Of a stretch of DNA of 64,000 bases, positions 8,739 through 16,081 are shown piece after piece; position 1 is the stretch's first letter, and each line of letters begins with the position of its first letter. The notes beneath the pieces are model-generated. The model searched no databases and was not told where the DNA came from. It saw nothing but the letters and a program-made list of their open reading frames with translations. The DNA is from Variovorax paradoxus NBRC 15149 (GTDB lineage: Bacteria > Pseudomonadota > Gammaproteobacteria > Burkholderiales > Burkholderiaceae_C): NCBI RefSeq assembly GCF_001591365.1, contig NZ_BCUT01000001.1, forward strand, positions 1,426,001 to 1,490,000. Direction: 5' to 3'. The position numbers were made by a program, and so were the translations under genes.

Positions 8739-9752
8739 ATGAAATCGACCACCGCATCCCCCGCAAAATCCACCCGGTCCGGCGCAAGCGCGCACACCGC
8801 CGCCAAGCAGCGGACCGTCCAGCGCACGCAGGACGCAAAGGACAGCGCCAAGCCCGCCGCCAAGAAGTCCAGCCAGCCCGCGCAGGCCGGGCCGCGCTCG
8901 CAGCCGGTCAATCCCCTGCCGGCGCAGCACCTGAGCAAGCCCGGGCTCGAGGCCGAGATGGCGCTGCGCCCGCGCTTCGAAGCGCCGGACTACAAGGGCA
9001 GCGGCAAGCTCGAGGGCATGGCGGCCCTGGTGACCGGCGGCGATTCCGGCATCGGGCGCGCCGTGGCGCTGCTCTATGCCCGTGAAGGCGCCGACGTCGC
9101 CATCGCCTACCTCGACGAAGACGAGGACGCCGAGGAAACCCGGCGCCACGTGGAGGCGGAAGGCGCACGCTGCATCCTCGTCAAGGGCGACGTCTGCGAT
9201 CCGGCGTTCTGCCGCGACGCGGTCGACCAGACCATCGGGGCCTTCGGCAAGCTCGACATCCTGGTGAACAACGCGGCCTTCCAGCTGCATGCGGCGTCCA
9301 TCGAGGACATCACCGACGAGCGCTTCGAACTCACGCTTCGGACCAACGTCTTCGGCTATTTCCAGATGGCGCGCGCCGCGGTTCCGCACCTGGGCCAGGG
9401 CGCCTCGATCATCAATACCGGCTCGGTCACGGGCCTGGAGGGCAGCGCGCACCTGCTCGACTATTCGACCACCAAGGGCGCGATCCACGCGTTCACCAAG
9501 TCGCTGGCCAGCAACTTGCTGCCCAAGGGTATCCGCGTGAATGCGGTGGCGCCCGGGCCGGTGTGGACGCCTTTGAATCCCGCCGACAGCCCGTCCGGGA
9601 AGATCAAGGATTTCGGCAAGAACACCGACCTGCAACGGCCGGCGCAGCCGGAAGAGCTCTCGCCTGCCTACGTGTTCCTGGCCGCGCCGAGCTGCGCCAG
9701 CTACATCACCGGCATCGTGCTGCCGGTCACGGGCAGCGTGGGCGCCGTCTGA
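8739..9752 (+). CDS. SDR family oxidoreductase with basic N-terminal extension
   Basis: A 337-residue NAD(P)-dependent short-chain dehydrogenase of the YghA/general-stress type. The Rossmann motif TGGDSGIGRA lies at about 99-108, NNAA near 173, and the catalytic Ser-Tyr-Lys set is seen in GSVTGLEGS, DYSTTKG; PGPVWTPL follows. About 55 residues at the N-terminus are rich in Ala, Lys, Ser and Thr (KSTTASPAKSTRSGASAHTA, later KPAAKKSSQPA) and resemble histone-H1-like tails. The start at 8739 has CAGGAG 9 bases upstream; an ATG at 8721 is in frame but lacks a site. The gene overlaps the convergent DUF1275 gene by 26 bases. The physiological substrate is unknown. Confidence 0.88.
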   Translation: MKSTTASPAKSTRSGASAHTAAKQRTVQRTQDAKDSAKPAAKKSSQPAQAGPRSQPVNPLPAQHLSKPGLEAEMALRPRFEAPDYKGSGKLEGMAALVTGGDSGIGRAVALLYAREGADVAIAYLDEDEDAEETRRHVEAEGARCILVKGDVCDPAFCRDAVDQTIGAFGKLDILVNNAAFQLHAASIEDITDERFELTLRTNVFGYFQMARAAVPHLGQGASIINTGSVTGLEGSAHLLDYSTTKGAIHAFTKSLASNLLPKGIRVNAVAPGPVWTPLNPADSPSGKIKDFGKNTDLQRPAQPEELSPAYVFLAAPSCASYITGIVLPVTGSVGAV

Positions 9753-10515
9753 AGGCGGCCAAGAGCTTCTGCAGCGGCCTGGAGCGCGGCGCGTCCTCCA
9801 TGAGCGGCGGGATGGAGATGGCCAGCAGCAGCGCCGCCAGCGGCACCACGCAGACGAAGCCGATGTAGTTGAAGCCCAGCGCGCCGACGATGCCGCCCAG
9901 CACGAACATGCCGACAAGCCCGCCCGCCATCTGCATCCGGCGGCGGTTGTGGCGCACCATCGCATGCGCCGGCGTGGCATGCCGGTTCCAGTAGAGCAGC
10001 TTGCCCAGCTCCATGCCCACGTCGGTGATGTTGCCCGTCATGTGGGTGGTGCGGACGCTGCCGCCGGAGGTCTTGGAGCCGACGGCGTTCTGCAGCCCCA
10101 TGATGAAGGACAGCAGCAGCACCGTGAGCGGAACCGCAAACGGGGTCGGCCAGGTCAGCGTGATAGCGCCCATCAATCCGAACGGGAACATGAGCGCGGC
10201 TTCCAGCAGCAGCGGCACCGCATAGACGCTGCGCAGCCGGTGCTGGCGGCCCCAGTTCACCAGGATGGCGCAGACCGCCGCACCCGCCAGGAAGGCGAGG
10301 ATGGCGCCCAGCGCATTGAGCAGCAGCTTGGTGTTGCCCAGCACCAGCCCGTCCGCAAACTGCGATGCGAAGCCCGTCATGTGCGAGGTGTACATGTGCA
10401 GCACCAGGAACCCGCCCGCATTCACGGCGCCGGCATTGAAGGCCAGCAGCAGGCCGAGCACCCGGTTGGTGGAGGGTGCGCGGTGGCGGTGGGTAAGGAA
10501 GCGTAGTCTGCGCAT
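9727..10515 (-). CDS. DUF1275 (YoaK) family membrane protein
   Basis: A 262-residue inner-membrane protein with about six hydrophobic segments. Family features visible are LLLAFNAGAVNAGGFL in the first helix, HMYTSHMTGFASQFADGL after it, and the internal echo GLQNAVGSKTSGGSVRTTHMTGNITDVGMELG, where the HMTGN motif recurs as expected for this duplicated family. Its function is not established. It is monocistronic and its 3' end overlaps the 3' end of the SDR gene by 26 bases. Confidence 0.85.
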   Translation of the reverse strand: MRRLRFLTHRHRAPSTNRVLGLLLAFNAGAVNAGGFLVLHMYTSHMTGFASQFADGLVLGNTKLLLNALGAILAFLAGAAVCAILVNWGRQHRLRSVYAVPLLLEAALMFPFGLMGAITLTWPTPFAVPLTVLLLSFIMGLQNAVGSKTSGGSVRTTHMTGNITDVGMELGKLLYWNRHATPAHAMVRHNRRRMQMAGGLVGMFVLGGIVGALGFNYIGFVCVVPLAALLLAISIPPLMEDAPRSRPLQKLLAAFRRRPRCP

Positions 10516-10667
10516 CGGCGTGCAACTTGCGCTTGGACTCTAGCACCCGGACGAACGCCCATCGACCGCGTTCTACGCCGCCGGCCGCCGCCCCCAAGGG
10601 AATGTGCTGATTACACTTTCCCGCCGGCTTGCGTTGTGCAGGCCTGTACACACATCCAAGGGTTTCA

Positions 10668-11066
10668 ATGAAAGTCTCAACTCTCCTGGCCGCGGCCGCA
10701 CTCGTGGCTTCGGCCTTGCCCGCCGCGGCGCAGGTTTCGGTCCAGATCAACGTGCCCGGCCTGATCCAGGTGGCGCCTCCCGCGCCGCGCTACGAACCCA
10801 TGCCGGGGCCGAGGGCCGGCCAGGTGTGGGTGCCCGGGCACTGGCAGTGGAACGAGCGCGCCTACGTCTGGCGCTCGGGCTACTGGCAGGCGGCGCGGCC
10901 CGACTATGCGTATGAGCCGGGCCGCTGGGTGCAGGCCGATGGCGGATGGCGGTGGATGGAAGGCGACTGGCGCCGCGCGGAGCCGCACCATCGCCACGCC
11001 GAAGAGCATCCTGGCGGTGGCGGATACCACTGCCCGCCGGGACAGGCCAAGAAGGGGCGCTGCTGA
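10668..11066 (+). CDS. Secreted YXWGXW-type Trp/Tyr-rich repeat protein
   Basis: A 132-residue exported protein: signal peptide MKVSTLLAAAALVASALPAA with cleavage after AAA-Q near residue 23. The mature part has repeated aromatic units such as VWVPGHWQWNERAYVW, SGYWQ and PGRWVQADGGWRWMEGDW, as in the YXWGXW repeat family, and then a His/Pro/Gly-rich tail ending GQAKKGRC. AAGGG lies 5-9 bases before the ATG at 10668. Such proteins are common in Burkholderiales and are without assigned function. The cysteine pair in the tail (YHCPPGQAKKGRC) could form a disulfide. Confidence 0.78.
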   Translation: MKVSTLLAAAALVASALPAAAQVSVQINVPGLIQVAPPAPRYEPMPGPRAGQVWVPGHWQWNERAYVWRSGYWQAARPDYAYEPGRWVQADGGWRWMEGDWRRAEPHHRHAEEHPGGGGYHCPPGQAKKGRC

Positions 11067-11083
11067 TCTTCAGCCGCGGGAAT

Positions 11084-11113
11084 GAAAGAAGCGGGCAGGT
11101 CGCCGCTTCCTTC
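11084..11113 (+). terminator. Hairpin after the YXWGXW gene, probable terminator
   Basis: GAAGCGG (11088-11094) pairs with CCGCTTC (11103-11109) over an 8-base loop, and the stem extends outward by three more pairs past one mismatch. The 3' side is CTTCTT rather than a clean T run, so termination may be partial. It lies 17 bases after the gene's stop. Confidence 0.5.
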
Positions 11114-11151
11114 TTGCCGGTCAGCACGGGGGCTTTCCGGTATGTTCGATA

Positions 11152-11228
11152 TGGTGCCGCTTGTCGGAATCGAACTGACGACCTTCCGCTTACAAGGCGG
11201 GTGCTCTACCAACTGAGCTAAAGCGGCA
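11152..11228 (-). tRNA. tRNA-Thr (anticodon TGT)
   Basis: The minus strand folds as a full cloverleaf: acceptor GCCGCTT/AAGCGGC, D arm GCTC/GAGC, anticodon stem CCCGC/GCGGA closing the loop CTTGTAA (anticodon TGT, Thr), T loop TTCGATT, discriminator A and an encoded CCA at 11152-11154. The T stem GTCAG/CCGAC contains one A-C opposition (position 52 against 62), where a perfect pair would need CTGAC. It lies 54 bases after sspB on the same strand, and its CCA end is 85 bases from the end of the convergent YXWGXW gene. Confidence 0.96.
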
Positions 11229-11282
11229 CGGATTGACTTGCGGGATTTTAACGGTGCGGTGTGCGTCGGCTGCCTGCTGTCG

Positions 11283-11876
11283 CTACTTCACGCGCTTGAG
11301 CGACGGGCGGCTGCCGCCGCCTGCCGGCGGGCGCGGCGGCTCATCGGTGGGGTCGGTGGGCGAGCCGGCGTCGTCGCCGGCATCGACCATTTCGTCCGCG
11401 TCTTCACCCGTCACCAGGTGGACGATCTTGCCGGCATCGCCTTCGGTGCCGCGCGACGCATCGCGCAGCGGCATGCGTGCAGGCCCCTGGGGCGAAGAAG
11501 GCGCGCCGGCCGCCTGGGACGGCCCGCCGCCCTCGGCGCCGCTGCCGGCAGGTACCGGTGCGGGAAACGCCATGCCCTGCCCGTTCTCGCGCGCATAGAT
11601 CGCGATCACGCGGCCCACGGGCACGACGATCTCGCGCGCACTGCCCGCGAAGCGGGCCTTGAACTCGATGAAATCGTTGCCGAGCTTGAGCGAACTGGTC
11701 GCGTCGAAGCTGATGTTCAGCACGATCTCGCCGTTCTTCACGTACTCGCGCGGCACCTGGACGGTGTCGTCGACCTGCACCGCGACATAGGGCGTGAACC
11801 CGTTGTCGGTGCACCATTCGTACAGCGCCCGGATGAGGTACGGGCGGGTGGAGGACGACTCGAGCGCGTTGATCAT
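11283..11876 (-). CDS. sspB: ClpXP protease specificity-enhancing factor SspB
   Basis: SspB tethers ssrA-tagged and other substrates to ClpXP. The 197-residue protein has the substrate-binding domain in residues 1-105 (STRPYLIRALYEWCTDNGFT, then YVAVQVD and NISFDATSSLKLGND), followed by a long flexible acidic and Gly/Pro-rich linker and the ClpX-docking tail SRPSLKRVK at the extreme C-terminus, comparable to the XB module of E. coli SspB. It lies 41 bases downstream of sspA on the same strand, the usual sspAB operon, and upstream of tRNA-Thr. Confidence 0.93.
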   Translation of the reverse strand: MINALESSSTRPYLIRALYEWCTDNGFTPYVAVQVDDTVQVPREYVKNGEIVLNISFDATSSLKLGNDFIEFKARFAGSAREIVVPVGRVIAIYARENGQGMAFPAPVPAGSGAEGGGPSQAAGAPSSPQGPARMPLRDASRGTEGDAGKIVHLVTGEDADEMVDAGDDAGSPTDPTDEPPRPPAGGGSRPSLKRVK

Positions 11877-11917
11877 GAAGGGCGGCGAAAAACGATGGAA
11901 GCAGGCACGCAGCTTAC

Positions 11918-12529
11918 TTACTTTCGCATGACCTTTTCGGACGGGGTCAGTGCTTCGATGTAGGCCGGGCGCGAGAAGATGCGCTCGGCGTACTTCAGGA
12001 GCGGCGCCGCGTTCTTGCTGAGGTCGATGCCGTAGTAGTCCAGGCGCCAGAGCAGCGGCGCAATCGCCACGTCGAGCATCGAGAAATTGTCGCCCAGCAT
12101 GTACTTGTTCTTGAGGAACACGGGGGCCAGCTGCGTGAGGCGGTCGCGGATGTGCGAGCGTGCCTTTTCGAGCGCCTTCTCGTTGCCCTTGGCGGTGCGG
12201 TTCTCGAGAGCGGCCACGTGCACGAACAGCTCCTTCTCGAAGTTGAGCAGGAACAGGCGCACGCGCGCGCGGTCGACCGGGTCGCCGGGCATCAGCTGCG
12301 GATGCGGGAAGCGCTCGTCGATGTACTCGTTGATGATGTTCGACTCATACAGGATGAGGTCGCGCTCGACCAGGATGGGCACCTGGCCGTACGGGTTCAT
12401 CACGCTGATGTCTTCAGGCTTGTTGTAGAGATCGACGTCGCGGATCTCGAAGTCCATGCCCTTTTCGAACAACACGAAGCGGCAGCGGTGGGAAAAGGGG
12501 CAGGTCGTTCCTGAATACAAGACCATCAT
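11918..12529 (-). CDS. sspA: Stringent starvation protein A (glutathione S-transferase fold)
   Basis: SspA is an RNA-polymerase-associated protein of the GST superfamily needed for stationary-phase and acid survival in E. coli. The 203-residue product has the thioredoxin-like N-terminal domain (SGTTCPFSHRCRFVLFEKG, then YGQVPILVERDLILYESNII, where the cis-proline VPI is conserved) and an all-helical C-terminal domain containing LGDNFSMLDVAIAPLLWRL. It is the first gene of the sspA-sspB pair. A strong terminator for petC lies immediately upstream, so its own promoter must sit in the short gap or petC readthrough must occur. Confidence 0.93.
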   Translation of the reverse strand: MMVLYSGTTCPFSHRCRFVLFEKGMDFEIRDVDLYNKPEDISVMNPYGQVPILVERDLILYESNIINEYIDERFPHPQLMPGDPVDRARVRLFLLNFEKELFVHVAALENRTAKGNEKALEKARSHIRDRLTQLAPVFLKNKYMLGDNFSMLDVAIAPLLWRLDYYGIDLSKNAAPLLKYAERIFSRPAYIEALTPSEKVMRK

Positions 12530-12545
12530 GGCGAGAGACTCCTAA

Positions 12546-12582
12546 AAATCAAAAAGAGTGGGTCGCGTTGGCAACCCACTCT
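12546..12582 (-). terminator. Rho-independent terminator of the petABC operon
   Basis: On the minus strand AGAGTGGGT (12582-12574) pairs perfectly with ACCCACTCT (12563-12555) across a 10-base loop and is followed by TTTTGATTTTT. It is 42 bases after the petC stop and 16 bases before the sspA start. Confidence 0.9.
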
Positions 12583-12624
12583 GTGGAACCGCACGCACCA
12601 GGCGCGCGGTCGGCGTGGACGGAA

Positions 12625-13398
12625 CTACTTGACGTCTTTCCAGTACGAGGCGTTCAGTCGCCACACGAAGACCAACGACATGACGAGGAACAGCAGCACC
12701 CACACACCGATGCGGATGCGCGTGTTCTGTGCCGGCTCGGCCATCCATTGCAGGTAGCTCACCAGGTCGCCGACCGCAGTGTCGAACTGCAGCGGCGTCA
12801 TGGTGCCGGGGGTCACCTGCTCCCAGCCCTTGAACACTTCGGTCTCGTGGCCATGCTGCGAGATCTTGGTGTAGACGGGACGGCGTTCGCCCTGCAGCTC
12901 CCACAGCGGGTTGGGCATGGCAACGCTCGGGAACAGCAGGTTGTTCCAGCCGGTGGCCTTGGTGTCGTCGCGGTAGTAGGTGCGCAGGTAGGTGTACAGG
13001 TAGTCCGCACCCGTGCCGCCATGGCCGGCGCGCGAGCGGGCCACCAGGGTCAGGTCGGGCGGCGTCGTGCCGAACCATTCCTTGGCCTGGCGCGCGTCGA
13101 TGTTGGCCTTCATGGTCTCGCCGACCTTGTCGGTGGCGAACAGGAGGTTGTCCTTGATCTGCTGCTCGGTAATGCCGATGTCCTGCAGCCGGTTGTAGCG
13201 CATGAACGCCGCGGAGTGGCAGTTCAGGCAGTAGTTGACGAACAGCTTGGCGCCGTTCTGCAGCGAGGCGACGTCGGTGGTCTTGTTGGGCGCCTTGTCC
13301 CAGGCCATGCCGCCGGACTCGGCCGATGCGGCTGCGGAAAAGGTCAGGCCCAAGGCCAGGCCAACAACCGCGAGCCAGCCAGAAATGCTTTTCTTCAT
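12625..13398 (-). CDS. petC: Cytochrome c1, ubiquinol-cytochrome c reductase
   Basis: The 257-residue cytochrome c1 passes electrons from the Rieske protein to soluble cytochrome c. The start at 13398 gives a signal peptide (KKSISGWLAVVGLALGLTFS, cleaved near AAASA). One c-type haem site is present, CLNCH at residues 57-61, with distal family segments PSVAMPNPLWELQG and GTMTPLQFDTAVGDLVSYLQWM. A C-terminal transmembrane anchor (IGVWVLLFLVMSLVFVWRL) ends in basic residues. It is the last gene of petABC, 29 bases after petB. Confidence 0.95.
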   Translation of the reverse strand: MKKSISGWLAVVGLALGLTFSAAASAESGGMAWDKAPNKTTDVASLQNGAKLFVNYCLNCHSAAFMRYNRLQDIGITEQQIKDNLLFATDKVGETMKANIDARQAKEWFGTTPPDLTLVARSRAGHGGTGADYLYTYLRTYYRDDTKATGWNNLLFPSVAMPNPLWELQGERRPVYTKISQHGHETEVFKGWEQVTPGTMTPLQFDTAVGDLVSYLQWMAEPAQNTRIRIGVWVLLFLVMSLVFVWRLNASYWKDVK

Positions 13399-13427
13399 CG
13401 TGTTTCTCTCGAGCTCTCTTGGGCTTC

Positions 13428-14864
13428 TCAATGGGCGGCGAAGGTCACGCGCTCAGGCACGGGCTTGAACTCGCCCTTGCTGCTCCACCAGGGCATGAGC
13501 AGGAAGAAACCGAAGTAGAAAAGCGTGCCGATCTGGGAAATGGTCTGCGCGATGTCCAGCGCGAACGAACCGATGACCAGGCTGCCCCAGACGCCGGGCG
13601 CCTGGATGCCCAGGTAGCCCAGGATCAGGAAGAAGAACACGAAGACGCCGTAGACATACTTGTGCCAGCCCGGACGGTAGCGGATCGACTTGACTTCGCT
13701 CTTGTCGAGCCATGGCAGGAAGAACAGGATGATGACGGAGCCGCCCATCACGAGCACGCCCCAGAACTTGGCGTCGAAGGCCTTGAGCAGGAAGATGACC
13801 ACGGCCGCCACGACGACCAGCGCGATCTTCAGGGCCATGCTCGACTTGCCCTTGATGAAGTTCAGGACGGCGGCCGCGGCGATGATCAGCGCGAACACGT
13901 TGACCATGTCGTCGGTGGTTGCACGCAGCATCGAATAGAACGGCGTGAAGTACCAGACCGGCGCAATGTGGTTCGGCGTCTTGAGCGAATCGGCCGGAAT
14001 GAAGTTGTTGTACTCGAGGAAGTACCCGCCCGCTTCCGGCGCGAAGAAGATCACGGCCGAGAAGATCGTGAGGAACACCACCACGCCGAAGATGTCGTGC
14101 ACCGTGTAGTACGGATGCGACGGAATGCCGTCCAGCGGATGGCCATCGGGGCCGCGCTTGGCCTTGATCTCGATGCCGTCGGGGTTGTTGGAGCCCACTT
14201 CGTGCAGCGCGATCAGGTGGGCCACCACCAGGCCGAGCAGCACCAGCGGCACGGCGATCACATGGAAGCTGAAGAAGCGGTTCAGCGTGGCGTCGCTCAC
14301 CACGTAGTCGCCGCGGATCAGCAGCGCGAGGTCAGGGCCGATGAACGGGATGGCCGCGAACAGGTTCACGATCACCTGGGCGCCCCAGTAGCTCATCTGG
14401 CCCCATGGCAGCAGGTAGCCCATGAAGGCCTCGGCCATCAGGCACAGGAAGATCGCGCAGCCGAAGACCCAGATCAGCTCGCGCGGCTTGCGGTAGCTGC
14501 CGTACATGAGGCCGCGGAACATGTGCAGGTACACCACGATGAAGAACGCCGAGGCGCCCGTCGAGTGGATGTAGCGGATGAGCCAGCCCCAGGGCACGTC
14601 GCGCATGATGTACTCGACCGATGCGAACGCCTGGTTCGCGTCGGGCTTGTAGTGCATCACGAGGAAGATGCCGGTCACGATCTGGATCACGAGGACCAGC
14701 ATCGCGAGCGAGCCGAAGATGTACCAGAAGTTGAAGTTCTTCGGTGCGTAGTACTTGCCCCACTGGTCGTTCCAGAGCTTGCTCAGCGGGAAGCGGTTGT
14801 CGACCCAGTTGAGCAGCTTCTCGCCGGCGGGCGCGTTGGGGGAAATTTCGTGGAATTCAGCCAT
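13428..14864 (-). CDS. petB: Cytochrome b, ubiquinol-cytochrome c reductase
   Basis: The 478-residue cytochrome b carries the two b haems and the quinone sites of complex III. Visible landmarks are NFWYIFGSLAMLVLVIQIVTGI, the haem-ligand helices with MHYKP and SFHVIAVPLVLLGLVVAHLIALH, the Qo-site loop PEW-type region (as FFAPEAGGYFLEYNNFIPA) and the C-terminal helices. It is a full-length b, not split as in b6/subunit IV, and is longer than mitochondrial-type b (about 380) through extra C-terminal helices ending VPERVTFAAH. It lies 14 bases after petA. Confidence 0.95.
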   Translation of the reverse strand: MAEFHEISPNAPAGEKLLNWVDNRFPLSKLWNDQWGKYYAPKNFNFWYIFGSLAMLVLVIQIVTGIFLVMHYKPDANQAFASVEYIMRDVPWGWLIRYIHSTGASAFFIVVYLHMFRGLMYGSYRKPRELIWVFGCAIFLCLMAEAFMGYLLPWGQMSYWGAQVIVNLFAAIPFIGPDLALLIRGDYVVSDATLNRFFSFHVIAVPLVLLGLVVAHLIALHEVGSNNPDGIEIKAKRGPDGHPLDGIPSHPYYTVHDIFGVVVFLTIFSAVIFFAPEAGGYFLEYNNFIPADSLKTPNHIAPVWYFTPFYSMLRATTDDMVNVFALIIAAAAVLNFIKGKSSMALKIALVVVAAVVIFLLKAFDAKFWGVLVMGGSVIILFFLPWLDKSEVKSIRYRPGWHKYVYGVFVFFFLILGYLGIQAPGVWGSLVIGSFALDIAQTISQIGTLFYFGFFLLMPWWSSKGEFKPVPERVTFAAH

Positions 14865-14878
14865 GTTGTTCTTCTGCC

Positions 14879-15496
14879 TCAGGCCTTCTTGGAGTCTTCA
14901 CCGATCAGGAGCTTGGTGTCCGACAGGTACATGTGCGGCGGCACAGGCAGGTTGTCGGGCGCGGGCTTGTTCTTGAAGACGCGGCCGGCCAGGTCGAACG
15001 TGGAACCGTGGCAAGGGCAGAGGAAGCCGCCTTCCCAGTCGCTCGGCAGCGAAGGCTGCGGGCCGGCCTGGAAGCGGTCGGTCGGCGAGCAGCCCAGGTG
15101 GGTGCAGATGCCCACCACCACCAGCACGTCGGGCTTGATCGAGCGGTGCTCGTTCTGCGCGTACTTGGGGGTGAATTCGTCGGGGTGCCGCTTGGAGAGC
15201 GGATCGGCCAGCTGGCCGTCGAGCTTGGGGAGCTCGGCCACTTGCTCGGGCGAGCGCTTGAGGATCCAGACGGGCTTGCCGCGCCACTCGACGGTGATCT
15301 TCTCGCCGACCTTGAGGCCGCCGATGTCGACTTCGACGGCAGCGCCCGCGGCCTTGGCCTTCTCGGAGGGCTGGAACGTACTCACAAAGGGAATCGCGGT
15401 GGCCACGCCTCCCGCTACGCCGGCACAGCTGGATGCGATTAACCACGTCCGCTTGCTTGTGTCGATCCGGGGGGAGCCGGAGGTCATGTCACTCAT
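14879..15496 (-). CDS. petA: Rieske iron-sulfur subunit, ubiquinol-cytochrome c reductase
   Basis: A 205-residue Rieske protein. A twin-arginine-independent-looking N-terminus (SKRTWLIASSCAGVAGGVAT) forms the membrane anchor. The [2Fe-2S] ligands are in CTHLGC (131-136) and CPCHGS (160-165), and the two extra cysteines form the conserved disulfide. It is the first gene of petABC, with a good sigma-70 promoter 45-74 bases upstream of its start. DPLSKRHPDEFTPKYAQ is typical of betaproteobacterial Rieske proteins. Confidence 0.96.
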   Translation of the reverse strand: MSDMTSGSPRIDTSKRTWLIASSCAGVAGGVATAIPFVSTFQPSEKAKAAGAAVEVDIGGLKVGEKITVEWRGKPVWILKRSPEQVAELPKLDGQLADPLSKRHPDEFTPKYAQNEHRSIKPDVLVVVGICTHLGCSPTDRFQAGPQPSLPSDWEGGFLCPCHGSTFDLAGRVFKNKPAPDNLPVPPHMYLSDTKLLIGEDSKKA

Positions 15497-15540
15497 GGGG
15501 ATCCTCTAAGTCTTCTTCGCTGGAGCAGGGTCAACCGGCG

Positions 15541-15570
15541 ATTGTAGCGGGCTGTTGCGCGCATATTCAA
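15541..15570 (-). promoter_or_regulatory. Probable sigma-70 promoter of petABC
   Basis: On the minus strand TTGAAT (15570-15565) and TACAAT (15546-15541) are separated by 18 bases. They match the -35 and -10 hexamers at 4 and 5 of 6 positions and lie 45 bases upstream of the petA start. Confidence 0.65.
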
Positions 15571-15728
15571 TGGGGCCGGCCTGGCGCTGCGCGAACGCGC
15601 ATTCCCGGCCATGCGAAAGAGGCAATTAATAACAATGAATTAATCCTGATTTACAAGACATTTCGACACAAGGATTTGCACGCGTAAAAGATGTCTCAAG
15701 GGCTAAATTAGTTGCGGCACACTTCGCC

Positions 15729-15763
15729 AACTGCTAATCTTGTCCCAACTGTTAACTGCTAAT
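15729..15763 (+). promoter_or_regulatory. Direct repeat AACTGCTAAT upstream of the gfc-like operon
   Basis: AACTGCTAAT occurs at 15729-15738 and again at 15754-15763, 25 bases apart start to start. A GTTAAC palindrome (15751-15756) precedes and overlaps the second copy, which ends 16 bases before the ATG of the first gene. Weak promoter hexamers TTGCGG (15712-15717) and TAATCT (15735-15740) with 17-base spacing overlap the first copy. This could be a regulator site; no binding protein is known. Confidence 0.35.
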
Positions 15764-15779
15764 TGAGAGGATATTTGCC

Positions 15780-16079
15780 ATGCGAATCGCCCCCCTGATT
15801 TCCGCCACTTTCATTGCTGCGCTGGGCATTTCCTCGGCCTTGGCACAAACACAAACGCCCCCGCCGGTCCAGACGCCTGGTCCCCAGCCGGCCAGCGCGA
15901 CCGGCGCAACCAATTCCGCATTCGGACGCATCACCGCGCAGCAAGCCGGTGGCGTCGCGGCCGCCGTTGGCCTGGCGGCTGCCGTTGGCAGCGGCAATGG
16001 CGGCAACAGCGGCGGCGGCAGCGGCACGGGCGGCACCGGCGGCACGGGCACGGGTACAGGCACGACCGGCACGAATTAA
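15780..16079 (+). CDS. Small secreted Gly/Thr-rich protein, YjbE/GfcA-like
   Basis: A 99-residue exported peptide: signal sequence RIAPLISATFIAALGISSALA cut before Gln23, a Pro/Thr-rich stretch, a hydrophobic Ala/Val/Gly segment (GGVAAAVGLAAAVGSG) and a tail of Gly, Thr and Ser repeats ending GTGTTGTN. This composition and size match YjbE/GfcA, the first gene of the yjbEFGH (gfcABCD-like) exopolysaccharide operon. The next two genes match YjbF and YjbG/YjbH, which strengthens the call. GAGAGG lies 9 bases before the ATG. The upstream 283 bases are unusually AT-rich for this genome. The role in export or regulation of the polymer is unproven. Confidence 0.7.
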   Translation: MRIAPLISATFIAALGISSALAQTQTPPPVQTPGPQPASATGATNSAFGRITAQQAGGVAAAVGLAAAVGSGNGGNSGGGSGTGGTGGTGTGTGTTGTN

Positions 16080-16081
16080 AC

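Noticed and set aside
13326-15509. A 727-codon plus-strand frame across petABC
   Set aside because: It is antisense to petC, petB and petA, and its His/Asp/Glu/Arg-rich product is typical of an antisense shadow.
16003-16078. Gly/Thr/Ser-coding repeats at the end of the YjbE-like gene as a sequencing error or microsatellite
   Set aside because: A Gly/Thr-rich tail is a feature of YjbE-type proteins, and the frame stays open to a stop two bases before the next start.
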